Shown: positions 7,391 to 14,741, numbered from the stretch's first letter. The stretch: 15,841 nt of DNA from DATGUN01 sp035301285 (GCA_035301285.1 DATGUN010000095.1:1-15841); one strand, 5' to 3'. Notes: a model not told the origin generated them from the sequence alone. Numbers and translations are program-made.

Positions 7391-8284
7391 TTAGTAGTGT
7401 ACTTCTTCTCTTCTCAGCAAAAATTGCAAGATAGCCACGGTAGCAAGTGATAAAATAAGAATCATAACTCCGATGGCCGCCCCATATCCGAATTGAAATT
7501 GATTGAATGCTTTTTCATAGAGATAGGACCCCATCACTTGTGTTGAATTATTCGGTCCCCCTCTTGTCATGACTTGTACAAGGATGAAAGAACCATTCAG
7601 CGTCGTAATGACAATATAGATGATTGATGTCCTGATTTGCGGCCAGATGAGTGGAAGCGTGATTTTCCAAAACTGTTGCCATTCCGTCGCCCCGTCGATA
7701 TCAGCCGCTTCATATAGATTTTTCGGAACGCTCATGATACCGCCCATGAGGAGTAGCATGAACAGCCCGATTCCGGCCCATACGGAAGGAAGCACCAATG
7801 AAGGGAGTGCCCATGTAGTACTGCCAAGCCATGGGACAGCTAATTTCCCCAGTCCGATGGCTTCCAGTCCAGAATTGATGAGTCCCGCTTTCGGGTTAAA
7901 AATAAACTGCCAAAGAATACCGATGATGACGACGGACATGATATTCGGGAAAAAGAATATGATCCGGTAAAACGGCGCTTCTTTAATTCTAAGCTGTGTC
8001 ATGGCCACTGCGAAATAAGTCGCCAAAATCATGATGAAAAACACTTTCGTCACAACGAGAAAGTAATCATGCCAAATCGTTTTCGGTATGATTTCATCCG
8101 CAAATAGCTTTTTATAATTCGCGAGTCCCGCGAATACTTTATCTGCAGCTGTACCCGACCAATGATAAAACGACAGGTACAATCCGTTGGCAAGCGGATA
8201 GAACGTGAATATAGCAAACACAATAATGGTCGGCAACAGACAAAAAGCGAGAAATAAATATTTTTGCTTTTTGGATTGAACCAA
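7391..8284 (-). CDS. Carbohydrate ABC transporter permease, MalF type
   Basis: A 297-residue permease with six hydrophobic segments and the EAA loop LYEAADIDGATEWQQF at about 191-206. A short basic N-terminus (MVQSKKQKY) leads into the first membrane segment. I start it at TTG 8284: GGGGGAGG lies directly upstream with about five bases between. The frame extends to an ATG at 8368, but that codon lies inside an intercistronic hairpin, has only a weak GGA before it, and would add 28 residues unlike a family N-terminus. Pairs with the MalG-type permease, 12 bases downstream. Substrate is inferred from cluster context, not from residues. Confidence 0.9.
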   Translation of the reverse strand: MVQSKKQKYLFLAFCLLPTIIVFAIFTFYPLANGLYLSFYHWSGTAADKVFAGLANYKKLFADEIIPKTIWHDYFLVVTKVFFIMILATYFAVAMTQLRIKEAPFYRIIFFFPNIMSVVIIGILWQFIFNPKAGLINSGLEAIGLGKLAVPWLGSTTWALPSLVLPSVWAGIGLFMLLLMGGIMSVPKNLYEAADIDGATEWQQFWKITLPLIWPQIRTSIIYIVITTLNGSFILVQVMTRGGPNNSTQVMGSYLYEKAFNQFQFGYGAAIGVMILILSLATVAILQFLLRREEVHY

Positions 8285-8342
8285 TGTGACCTCCCCCTTT
8301 CTTAAAAGGCCTGAAACATATGTATATACTGTAAAGATGCAA

Positions 8343-8372
8343 GAATGCGGAAGGTAATCACCCTCCACATTC
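8343..8372 (-). other. Intercistronic stem-loop between binding protein and permease genes
   Basis: Minus strand: GAATGTGGAGG pairs with CCTTCCGCATTC (11 bp, one bulged base, one G-U pair) around a seven-base loop. It begins eight bases past the binding-protein stop. The following bases are not a T-run, so it is probably a leaky attenuator or an mRNA-stabilising hairpin that lets the binding protein be made in excess over the permeases, as in other sugar ABC operons. Confidence 0.55.
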
Positions 8373-8379
8373 CTGTTAT

Positions 8380-9708
8380 TTATTTACCTTCCCGGTATTC
8401 CTCAGCAATTTTTTCGGCAGCATCCGTGAATTCCTCGACATTTGATTCACCAAGCAAGAAGGACACCATTTCATCACCAATCGGTTCCTCCATATCAGAA
8501 GCCATTGGATGATCCCTATCGACAACATCCACTTCGCCAGAGTTGATCATTTCATTTGAATCTTTCAGGTAATCCGCAACATCATCTTCATCAGACAGAT
8601 CGACATCCTCAATGTTGATCAAGGCACCGCCTGTTTCCGAAAACTTCACGGCATATTCTTTCTGATAGGCAAACTGGACAAAGGCCTTTGCTGCCTCTGG
8701 ATTTTTTGCCTCTTCAGCAATGGCAAGCGGACGTATGTCCGGAACAAACACTTGATTTTCGCCCGGGTCATTCATCGGTGTCGGACCAAATCCAAATTCG
8801 AAGTCATCTGGAATGTCCCCTTCCATCTCGGAAGGCAGCCAGAACCCGACTGGAATATAGGCATTATCATGCTGAAGGAAATTGGATTGTGACTGTGTAT
8901 GGCTGATTCCTGCAAAACCTGGATCAACGTAACCCGCATCAACCATTTCCTCGACTTTTTCCAATACCTCTGTCACTTCATCGCGTTTCCAGACACCTTC
9001 TTCACCGTTAATAATATCATTCAGCAGATCTTCCCCACCCGCTGAACCGAATGCCGGATACAGAACGCCTCGTGTGAAGTAATAAGCATATTGACCAGCT
9101 GTTACAAATGGTTCCATGTCTGTATCATCTTTTATCGTTTCCATGGAGTCCATCCAAGAATCGAAATCTTCCGGAGGATCCCATCCCTCTTCTTCAAATA
9201 AAGCGCTATCATACCAAGTTCCCCACGTATCGAAAATCAGCGGCAAACCATAAATTTTCCCATCATACGTATTGGGTTCCATGATGAAACTGTCCATCAG
9301 ATTTTGTCCATCATCTGTTTCAAGGCCATCTAGCCAATCCGTCAAATCCATCAATTGGCCGTCATCAACCATCTGGGCTTCAGTAATGCCTGCCCCATCA
9401 ATGTAAACAACATCAGGCGGATCTTCGGAAATCCAGCGTGTCTTCATTTTATCGTTGATTTCCGGGCCGGCACTTTGTTTTACATTGACATCCGGGTATT
9501 CTTCTTCAAAATCACTGATGACTTCTTTCCACCATTCATCACCATATCCCCCAACAAAATATTGGATCTCCATATCCCCAGATATTTCGCCATCACCGCC
9601 AGAGTTGGATCCGCCTGTATCATCGTCCGACGAACACCCTGCGAGAGCACCAGCAAAGAACAAAGCACCCGCAAATGGCATTAACCATTTTTTTCTGAAT
9701 ACTTTCAA
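8380..9708 (-). CDS. Sugar ABC transporter substrate-binding lipoprotein
   Basis: A 442-residue extracellular family 1 (CUT1-type) solute-binding lipoprotein. The N-terminus has basic residues (KVFRKK), a hydrophobic stretch and lipobox LAGC with lipidated Cys25, then an acidic Gly/Ser linker. The mature part shows typical patterns: ISDFEEEYPDVNVKQ near the start, PPDVVYIDG, GKIYGLPLIFDTWGTWYDSALFEEEGWDPP, and a C-terminal AAKAFVQFAYQKEYAVKF. The protein is strongly acidic, consistent with a salt-loving host. The start is uncertain: TTG 9708 has an AAAGGGGTG site about six bases upstream and is preferred; GTG 9717 is in frame but abuts that site. It is the first structural gene after the regulator and is separated from the permeases by a hairpin. 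A MurNAc-type ligand is inferred from murQ, kinase and MurR in the cluster. Confidence 0.92.
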   Translation of the reverse strand: MKVFRKKWLMPFAGALFFAGALAGCSSDDDTGGSNSGGDGEISGDMEIQYFVGGYGDEWWKEVISDFEEEYPDVNVKQSAGPEINDKMKTRWISEDPPDVVYIDGAGITEAQMVDDGQLMDLTDWLDGLETDDGQNLMDSFIMEPNTYDGKIYGLPLIFDTWGTWYDSALFEEEGWDPPEDFDSWMDSMETIKDDTDMEPFVTAGQYAYYFTRGVLYPAFGSAGGEDLLNDIINGEEGVWKRDEVTEVLEKVEEMVDAGYVDPGFAGISHTQSQSNFLQHDNAYIPVGFWLPSEMEGDIPDDFEFGFGPTPMNDPGENQVFVPDIRPLAIAEEAKNPEAAKAFVQFAYQKEYAVKFSETGGALINIEDVDLSDEDDVADYLKDSNEMINSGEVDVVDRDHPMASDMEEPIGDEMVSFLLGESNVEEFTDAAEKIAEEYREGK

Positions 9709-9765
9709 TCCCCACACCCCTTTTTTTAATATATTTATGCTTCGCTATTGATAAGAAGCACCACT

Positions 9766-9795
9766 ATTTAACATGGGAAGCCTATTTCCGGTCAA
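9766..9795 (-). promoter_or_regulatory. Candidate promoter of the ABC/kinase/murQ operon
   Basis: Minus strand: TTGACC (-35, 9790-9795), 18-base spacer, TTAAAT (-10, 9766-9771), about 50 bases before the binding-protein start. It is a moderate match. The rest of 9718-10085 is gene-free and AT-rich, with the LacI/CcpA-like and inverted-repeat sites listed separately. Confidence 0.35.
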
Positions 9796-9901
9796 ACGTC
9801 TATGATTGGGTACCTCTCAAACTGTTGTCATGAACGTCGTCACTGTTCTTAAGCAGCTTAAAAACAAAACTTCATCATCAAGATTATTGATTTTGAGTGC
9901 A

Positions 9902-9957
9902 CCAATATAAACGTTTCAAAACATGAATCCGGTATCATTATTTAGAAAACGCTTACT
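9902..9957. promoter_or_regulatory. CcpA/LacI-like sites upstream of the ABC operon
   Basis: At 9944-9957 the minus strand reads AGTAAGCGTTTTCT, matching the cre consensus at 12 of 14 positions (first and last differ). At 9909-9916 AAACGTTT is a perfect CpG-centred palindrome of the LacI-family type in a weaker cre-like context. Both are 110-160 bp upstream of the proposed promoter. Catabolite control of wall-sugar uptake would make sense, but this is consensus matching only. Confidence 0.35.
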
Positions 9958-10029
9958 TAAAAACCCAGATTGATAACTTCCCATATTTTAATTAGTAGTT
10001 TAGTAAACTTAGTTACATTTGTCAATATA

Positions 10030-10054
10030 GGTCTGTAATTTTATTTCAGATCTA
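10030..10054. promoter_or_regulatory. Imperfect inverted repeat, possible MurR operator
   Basis: A 25-bp dyad: AGGTCTGTAAT (10030-10040), TTT, ATTTCAGATCT (10044-10054), nine of eleven paired positions matching. On the minus strand its half is CTGAAAT, similar to TTGAAAT in the dyad before the regulator gene (11028-11044). It lies 32 bases past the regulator stop and before the ABC operon. No T-run follows, so it is not a good terminator. Confidence 0.35.
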
Positions 10055-10085
10055 GACAGCTTTTTACATAAAAGAAACCATCAAC

Positions 10086-10940
10086 CTAGCGGTATCGCTT
10101 CGATCGTCTGACAGCTTTTCGTGTACGTTCCAATTTTTGAATGGTTCTGTCTTCATTTTCACTGGCAATGCCGATATATAAAATATCAACGACATTCAAC
10201 ATGGAAATCCGTGAACTCATCGCTCCACTGCGGATGCTGCTTTCCAGCGACCGTGCAAATAAATTACAGTCTGCCAACTTTGAAACAGGGTTTTTACCGA
10301 ACTTGGTGAGCGAAATGACTTTTGCCCCGTTATCTTTGGCGATGGAGAGTGACTGGATGATATCTTCTGTTTGCCCAGAGTTCGAAATTCCCAAGACGAC
10401 ATCAGCATCGGTTAAGTTCGCACTGATCGTCGCTTGCGAATCAAAACCGAAACCCGCTTCACACCAACGTCCGATACGAGTGAGTTTCTGCCGGAAGTCT
10501 TCAGCAATGACTGCTGAGGCGCCGATTCCGTAAACAGCGATTTTGCGTGCCTGCTGAAGATATCCGACAGCATCATCCACTTCTTCTTCGGAAAGAACGG
10601 ACAAGGTGTCTTGGATAGACTGCATATTATTTTGTGAAATGGATTGTATCAATGAGTGTGCTGATTCATTGACGACTATTTCATCGTAAGAGTTCTTATC
10701 ATTGTACGCATTAAGATCATACGCAATCTGCAATTTCAATTCCTGAAACCCTTTGCATTGCATCGTCCGGGAAAATCGGACAATTGTCGCCTCACTGACA
10801 TTCGCAAGAGATGCCAGCTTTTGCACGGAATATGTGATGATTTCCGCAGGGTGATCCAGAATATAGTCCGCTACTTTACGCTCAGATGGCTTTAATTGTG
10901 ATTGTAACTCCTCAATGCGAACCAAAGTCCCTTTTAACAT
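10086..10940 (-). CDS. murR: RpiR/MurR-family transcriptional regulator
   Basis: A 284-residue DNA-binding regulator with an N-terminal RpiR-type helix-turn-helix (about 1-77; VQKLASLANVSEATIVRFSR at 39-58) and a C-terminal SIS domain (about 125-255; VYGIGASAVIAEDF, LGISNSGQTEDII, GAKVISLTKFG) expected to bind a phosphosugar. In E. coli, MurR senses MurNAc-6-phosphate; here the adjacent murQ and kinase suggest the same ligand, so the symbol is by context. The start is ATG 10940: GAGG lies seven bases upstream, whereas the in-frame ATG at 10946 directly touches that site. Its promoter (11004-11032) overlaps a TTGAAA/TTTCAA dyad, suggesting autoregulation. It is encoded just ahead of the ABC operon on the same strand. 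Confidence 0.88.
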   Translation of the reverse strand: MLKGTLVRIEELQSQLKPSERKVADYILDHPAEIITYSVQKLASLANVSEATIVRFSRTMQCKGFQELKLQIAYDLNAYNDKNSYDEIVVNESAHSLIQSISQNNMQSIQDTLSVLSEEEVDDAVGYLQQARKIAVYGIGASAVIAEDFRQKLTRIGRWCEAGFGFDSQATISANLTDADVVLGISNSGQTEDIIQSLSIAKDNGAKVISLTKFGKNPVSKLADCNLFARSLESSIRSGAMSSRISMLNVVDILYIGIASENEDRTIQKLERTRKAVRRSKRYR

Positions 10941-11003
10941 AATCATACCTCAATTCTTTATCGTTCGATCTTTAGTGAATGCATTCTGATACATACTGAA
11001 AAT

Positions 11004-11044
11004 ATCATACCATATTTAAAATATATTTTGAAATATTGTTTCAA
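11004..11044 (-). promoter_or_regulatory. Regulator promoter with overlapping TTGAAA-N5-TTTCAA operator
   Basis: Minus strand: TTCAAA (-35, 11027-11032), 17-base spacer, TATGAT (-10, 11004-11009). A perfect dyad TTGAAATATTGTTTCAA at 11028-11044 covers the -35. A bound regulator would block this promoter. The dyad is the best operator candidate for the RpiR/MurR protein. Confidence 0.55.
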
Positions 11045-11086
11045 GGAGAAAACATAATGTTTCAGTGTGACATTTTATAAGTTTAG

Positions 11087-11115
11087 ATGACGCAGACACA
11101 TGATTCATGTATAAT
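11087..11115 (+). promoter_or_regulatory. Promoter of the acidic lipoprotein gene
   Basis: ATGACG (-35, 11087-11092), 17-base spacer, perfect TATAAT (-10, 11110-11115), about 80 bases before the lipoprotein ATG. It is divergent from, and about 45 bp away from, the regulator operator dyad. Confidence 0.55.
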
Positions 11116-11200
11116 AGTTTTAGCAATTTAGAAAACACTCTTACATAAAGCGACATCGTACTGTCCGAGTGTATGACATCATAAAGGGGAGGAAGGAAAA

Positions 11201-12349
11201 ATGAAGAAACTATGGTTCATGGGGATTTTTATTCTCATCTTTTCATTCGTATTGATAGGATGTTCTGATGATGCGGACGCAAATAATAACGCGGATAACG
11301 AAAATAATGAAGAAAATGTGGATGACAATGATGATGAAAACACCGATAACGAAGAAAATGATAATGACGAAAATAATAACGAAAACAATGCAATGAGCAA
11401 TGAGATGAACAACAACGATGACGACAACAATAGCGATAACAATGACGAAGAAACCAGCATCTTCGGCAATGATGATACAGATGAAGAAGATGCTGAAGCA
11501 ATGGAAGAGGAACCACTCGACGATGCCATTGATGTCGTGGATGTTGAAACAGTTTTATTGGACGGTGATGAAGCTGAAAAGATCAGACCGAATGATAAAG
11601 TGTTTATCGAACTTGATGATTTGATGTATGTCGACCATCATTTCATTACCGAACTGTTGGACTATGAGCTAACATATGATGAGGACAACACATTTGCTGA
11701 AGTATTTGATGAAAAAGGCGATTTCAAATATGAACCTTCACATGATGATGAAGGTGGTGCCATCATGGACATCGGACAAATTTATGATGAAGATGCGGAT
11801 GATTATATCGATGTACCTGATGACGCCGAAGATTTATATAAATTCATTGAATACGAAGGAAAATTATATGTCCCCCAACAATTGGTCAATGTGTTCCTAA
11901 AAGAACCGATGCATTATGATCGCAGAGACAAAGCTATGGAAGTCGGTGCGCAGACCGAGGCGACAGACCTTTATGATGTTGGGATAAACGATACAGGTGG
12001 GTCACATGCTGAAGTTACAAAAGATGCTTCGGCTGTAACCATCGAAGGCGAAAATCATGAAGGGGGTATTATTATAACCGATGTCAACAGTGCTGAAAAA
12101 GATGCCCCAATTGATATAGATTACCAGTATTCTGAAATTAGTGGATTTGTCTATAATAAATCCAAGGAGGATACGATTGAGGTCAGTTTTTCATATGACG
12201 GTGAGAATATCATCGAAACACTTGAAGTTGAACCCCAAGAAATGGAAGAATTCGACCATGATGTAAACGGTGAAGAGGTTTTCCATATAGCAGCAAAAGG
12301 AGAGCCTGGAGCTGAATCTAAAGCAATTGTTATAGGTGAGCTAAAATAA
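11201..12349 (+). CDS. Highly acidic surface lipoprotein of unknown function
   Basis: A 382-residue predicted lipoprotein: MKKLW start, hydrophobic stretch, lipobox LIGC with Cys21. Residues 22-105 are a low-complexity Asn/Asp/Glu linker that should be disordered and extend from the membrane. Residues about 110-235 (VLLDGDEAEK, KVFIELDDLMYVDHHFITEL, EGKLYVPQQLVNVFL) resemble the copper-amine-oxidase-N/stalk-domain fold of Bacillus surface proteins, here without metal ligands. Residues about 255-368 are beta-rich (SGFVYNKSKEDTIEVSFSYD, then FHIAAKGEPG) and resemble NPCBM-type carbohydrate-binding modules. Both domain guesses are from pattern only. The ATG has AAAGGGGAGGAAGG just upstream. It has its own promoter and a strong terminator, and is divergent from the MurR-like gene, so a wall-binding role is possible but unproven. 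Confidence 0.8.
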   Translation: MKKLWFMGIFILIFSFVLIGCSDDADANNNADNENNEENVDDNDDENTDNEENDNDENNNENNAMSNEMNNNDDDNNSDNNDEETSIFGNDDTDEEDAEAMEEEPLDDAIDVVDVETVLLDGDEAEKIRPNDKVFIELDDLMYVDHHFITELLDYELTYDEDNTFAEVFDEKGDFKYEPSHDDEGGAIMDIGQIYDEDADDYIDVPDDAEDLYKFIEYEGKLYVPQQLVNVFLKEPMHYDRRDKAMEVGAQTEATDLYDVGINDTGGSHAEVTKDASAVTIEGENHEGGIIITDVNSAEKDAPIDIDYQYSEISGFVYNKSKEDTIEVSFSYDGENIIETLEVEPQEMEEFDHDVNGEEVFHIAAKGEPGAESKAIVIGELK

Positions 12350-12422
12350 CTTACGAGATAATGGAGCAGATCGTTTCCGACGACACTAAAAAATTATATC
12401 AAATACAATAAGCATGTCATTT

Positions 12423-12460
12423 CCCCCGAAAATTGGAGTAGATTTTCGGGGGATGTTTTT
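12423..12460 (+). terminator. Rho-independent terminator of the acidic lipoprotein gene
   Basis: A perfect 11-bp stem, CCCCCGAAAAT (12423-12433) with ATTTTCGGGGG (12442-12452), eight-base loop, then a T-run at 12456-12460. It sits between two convergent genes; the minus-strand side has no T-run, so it acts mainly rightward, though the stem could also protect the VanZ mRNA end. Confidence 0.92.
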
Positions 12461-12466
12461 ATCTTA

Positions 12467-12949
12467 TCACTTGATTGGCGGAGAATTACGTTTGTTCTCC
12501 TTTAAATGTTGCAAAATGAACACAAACAACATATATAAACCGATGCCCGTTGCGGCACCTGCACTATCGATTAGGACATCCCATACTTCCCCGCTCCTTC
12601 CTGGGACAAACAATTGATGGATTTCATCTGACATGGCGTAAAGCATACATATAAGAAGGGCATATATGAGTCTTTTTTTAAAGGGACGTTTAAGTGCGTG
12701 TACGACAAGTATCCCCAATATAAAATAAGCAGCGAAATGGGCGCACTTACGGATAAGGTGATGAAAAAAAGCCTCGTCGAAGGACATAAAGGGCCATACC
12801 GTTTCCATCGTTTGGATGATTCCATCCGTAATCCCCGAACTTAAATGACTCGATGCATTCCCAGATTGGTGGGATAAATAAAATATGACTCCCATCCATA
12901 CAACAACCGCCAACCATGGATAGATATATTTAAAGTGTGATTGTTTCAT
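12467..12949 (-). CDS. VanZ-family membrane protein
   Basis: A 160-residue protein with about four membrane segments. The VanZ-like signature is clear: RKCAHFAAYFILG (about 67-79), then MSDEIHQLFVPGRSGEVWDV followed by LIDSAGAATG (about 106-135), and the N-terminal WMGVIFYLSHQSG. VanZ is named for low-level teicoplanin resistance; most chromosomal members have no proven activity, so no resistance claim is made. Start choice is weak: ATG 12949 has GGAA ten bases upstream, while ATG 12964 (five more residues) touches that same GGAA. It converges with the acidic lipoprotein gene and appears to be a single-gene unit. Confidence 0.85.
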   Translation of the reverse strand: MKQSHFKYIYPWLAVVVWMGVIFYLSHQSGNASSHLSSGITDGIIQTMETVWPFMSFDEAFFHHLIRKCAHFAAYFILGILVVHALKRPFKKRLIYALLICMLYAMSDEIHQLFVPGRSGEVWDVLIDSAGAATGIGLYMLFVFILQHLKENKRNSPPIK

Positions 12950-13048
12950 GATTATCGATTCCATTTCCGATAGATTATTATGCTACTATATCATATATCA
13001 TCAGACAGAAACATGTTGGGACTTAAATTGAAGCAACGTGTATCCTGA

Positions 13049-13078
13049 TTGCTGAGTTCTTTTATGTTAAAATATAAA
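13049..13078 (+). promoter_or_regulatory. Candidate promoter of the HAD phosphatase gene
   Basis: TTGCTG (-35, 13049-13054), 18-base spacer, TATAAA (-10, 13073-13078), about 45 bases before the ATG at 13124. Moderate match. Confidence 0.35.
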
Positions 13079-13123
13079 GGAACATTTAAAAGATAATCCA
13101 TACATGAATGATGAGGGTTGAAC

Positions 13124-13915
13124 ATGACATATAATGGCTATTTAATTGATTTGGACGGCACGATATATCTAGGCAACGAGCGGATCGAAACAGCAGTCCG
13201 TTTTATCAAGAACCTGCATAAACATGGAGTACCGTATTTATTCGTAACCAACAACTCCGCCAAGACACCTGAACAAGTCGCGAAGACATTAAACGATATG
13301 GATATTCCCGCGACTCCCGGACATGTTTTTACTTCCGGCATGGCGACTGCGAAGTATATACGAAAGATAAAAGAGAATGCGCGTTGTTATATGATTGGTG
13401 GGGATGGACTTCGAGAGGCGCTTGTGCAAGAAGGTGCGGTGCTCGAAGACACGAATTGTGATTTTTCCATTATTGGAATGGACCGCCATATTACATTTGA
13501 AAAATACGCAAAAGCCTGCCTTGCTGTAAGGGATGGCGCCACGTTCCTGTCCACCAATGCTGATGCAAGCATACCGACTGAACGCGGGATGTTACCAGGG
13601 AACGGCGCATTGACTTCAGTCATTACAGTCAGTACGGGAGTAGAACCGACATTTATTGGTAAGCCTGAGGCGATCATGATGGAGGAAGCCTTGCGTGTCC
13701 TCGGTACCACCAAATCGGAAACATTGATGATCGGTGATAATTATGAGACAGATATCAAAGCCGGCCTTCAGTCCGGAATCGACACATTGATGGTTCTTAC
13801 AGGCGTCACACAGTACGAAGACCTCGCACATATCAAGGAAAAACCAACGTACTATGTCGAGAATCTTGAGAAGTGGCTAGAAGATAATCCACTTGATGAA
13901 ACGGCGAACGATTAA
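13124..13915 (+). CDS. yutF: HAD-IIA family phosphatase (NagD/AraL-type, YutF-like)
   Basis: A 263-residue cytoplasmic HAD-superfamily phosphatase that closely resembles Bacillus YutF. All four motifs are present: LIDLDGT with nucleophile Asp9 and acid Asp11, VTNNSA (41-46), Lys180 in IGKPE, and GDNYETDIKAG (204-214) with the metal-binding acids. The type IIA cap domain lies between motifs II and III. Family members dephosphorylate nucleotides or sugar phosphates; the substrate here is unknown, and a link to amino-sugar metabolism through the NagD name would be speculation. ATG 13124 is chosen because GAGGG lies six bases upstream; an in-frame TTG at 13118 would overlap that site. The gene stands alone, converging with the membrane-protein gene at 14053. 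Confidence 0.92.
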   Translation: MTYNGYLIDLDGTIYLGNERIETAVRFIKNLHKHGVPYLFVTNNSAKTPEQVAKTLNDMDIPATPGHVFTSGMATAKYIRKIKENARCYMIGGDGLREALVQEGAVLEDTNCDFSIIGMDRHITFEKYAKACLAVRDGATFLSTNADASIPTERGMLPGNGALTSVITVSTGVEPTFIGKPEAIMMEEALRVLGTTKSETLMIGDNYETDIKAGLQSGIDTLMVLTGVTQYEDLAHIKEKPTYYVENLEKWLEDNPLDETAND

Positions 13916-13985
13916 AATAGATTAGACCTGAAAGAATGTCCGGCCGACCGTATCGTTTTAAGCATGTTATCGACAACATATTATC

Positions 13986-14032
13986 AAAAAAATAACTGAA
14001 ACCCGCTAAATAAATAATAACACTGGTTTCAG
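13986..14032 (-). terminator. Possible long-loop terminator for the small membrane-protein gene
   Basis: Perfect 8-bp arms CTGAAACC (13996-14003) and GGTTTCAG (14025-14032) flank a 21-base AT-rich loop. On the minus strand the hairpin is followed by TTATTTTTTT and begins about 20 bases past the stop. The long loop makes it a weak call. Confidence 0.45.
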
Positions 14033-14052
14033 CACAATTTCAAGAAAGCGTG

Positions 14053-14613
14053 CTACACGGCCTTCTCTTCATCTCTTTTTTTATTCTGATAATCCATAAA
14101 AAGCCAAACAACCAAAATCAACAGTAAAATAACCATGGATAAGGGAACCAGCCACAAGTTTCCGATGGCTATTTTCCATCCAATCAACATTATGGCGCAA
14201 GCACTGACTGGTGCCATGATAGCGTAGGCTTTCGTATTATAAAACCATCCATACGGGAAAAAGTGTGCACCTGTGATGATTGCAAAAAAGATGACCGCTT
14301 CTTCCGGACTTTTACCAATGGCCCAAATCAAAATCGGAAAATACATCACCTGTGCCAAATTCAAGAATAATCCCAATGGACCGAGCGGATGTCCTTCTAA
14401 TTTCCAATCCGCTTTCAGTAGATGATTGATACCAATGGACAATGGGAACATGATTCCACTTGAACATAACATCAAAATACTTTTCCCATAAATACCTATA
14501 GGAAAGAAATAAATAACCGTTATGATCATCCAAATCACGGACCCGGAAATCAAAAACCCCAATCCATTTTTCCCCTTGATGGAAAGCTCATTCCTGGATG
14601 CTTCCAGATTCAA
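14053..14613 (-). CDS. Small multi-pass membrane protein (DUF7010-like)
   Basis: A 186-residue protein with six or so hydrophobic segments and a charged C-terminal tail (DYQNKKRDEEKAV). The N-terminal NLEASRNELSIKGKNGLGFL and internal FFPIGIYGKS and GAHFFPYGWFYNTKAYAIM resemble an uncharacterised Bacillaceae family that I recall as DUF7010; this is from memory of the pattern. I place the start at TTG 14613, because GGGGGAGGGG lies six bases upstream; a further 13 in-frame codons to a TTG at 14652 would run through that site. Function unknown. Confidence 0.75.
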   Translation of the reverse strand: MNLEASRNELSIKGKNGLGFLISGSVIWMIITVIYFFPIGIYGKSILMLCSSGIMFPLSIGINHLLKADWKLEGHPLGPLGLFLNLAQVMYFPILIWAIGKSPEEAVIFFAIITGAHFFPYGWFYNTKAYAIMAPVSACAIMLIGWKIAIGNLWLVPLSMVILLLILVVWLFMDYQNKKRDEEKAV

Positions 14614-14643
14614 TGTTTTCCCCTCCCCCTCACATTGACTCAT

Positions 14644-14741
14644 ACATGTCAATCATGTGTCTTTTTCATGAATAACCATACTTTACCATAAGGCGCACTG
14701 TTTGACTAATGACATCCAGATCAGAAAAACATGTCAATCAT
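14644..14741. repeat. 13-bp direct repeat upstream of the small membrane-protein gene
   Basis: ACATGTCAATCAT occurs at 14644-14656 and again at 14729-14741, 85 bp apart. On the minus strand each copy contains TTGACA, a perfect -35 hexamer. The upstream copy has TGTCAT 17 bases later, a possible weak -10. They could be duplicated promoter or operator elements for the 14613 gene. The rest of 14614-14790 shows nothing else clear. Confidence 0.4.

Noticed and set aside
10030..10054. Dyad after the regulator as its terminator
   Set aside because: In the transcribed direction it has mismatched pairs and no T-run; an operator is more likely and the regulator may read into the ABC operon.
11179..11529. 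Ser/Leu-rich open frame on the minus strand
   Set aside because: It is the reverse complement of the GAT/AAT/GAA-rich linker of the acidic lipoprotein; low complexity keeps all frames open. No ribosome site.
12467..12949. VanZ-family gene as part of a glycopeptide-resistance cluster
   Set aside because: No vanH/A/X, vanS/R or ligase genes nearby; VanZ-like proteins are common single genes in Bacillaceae.
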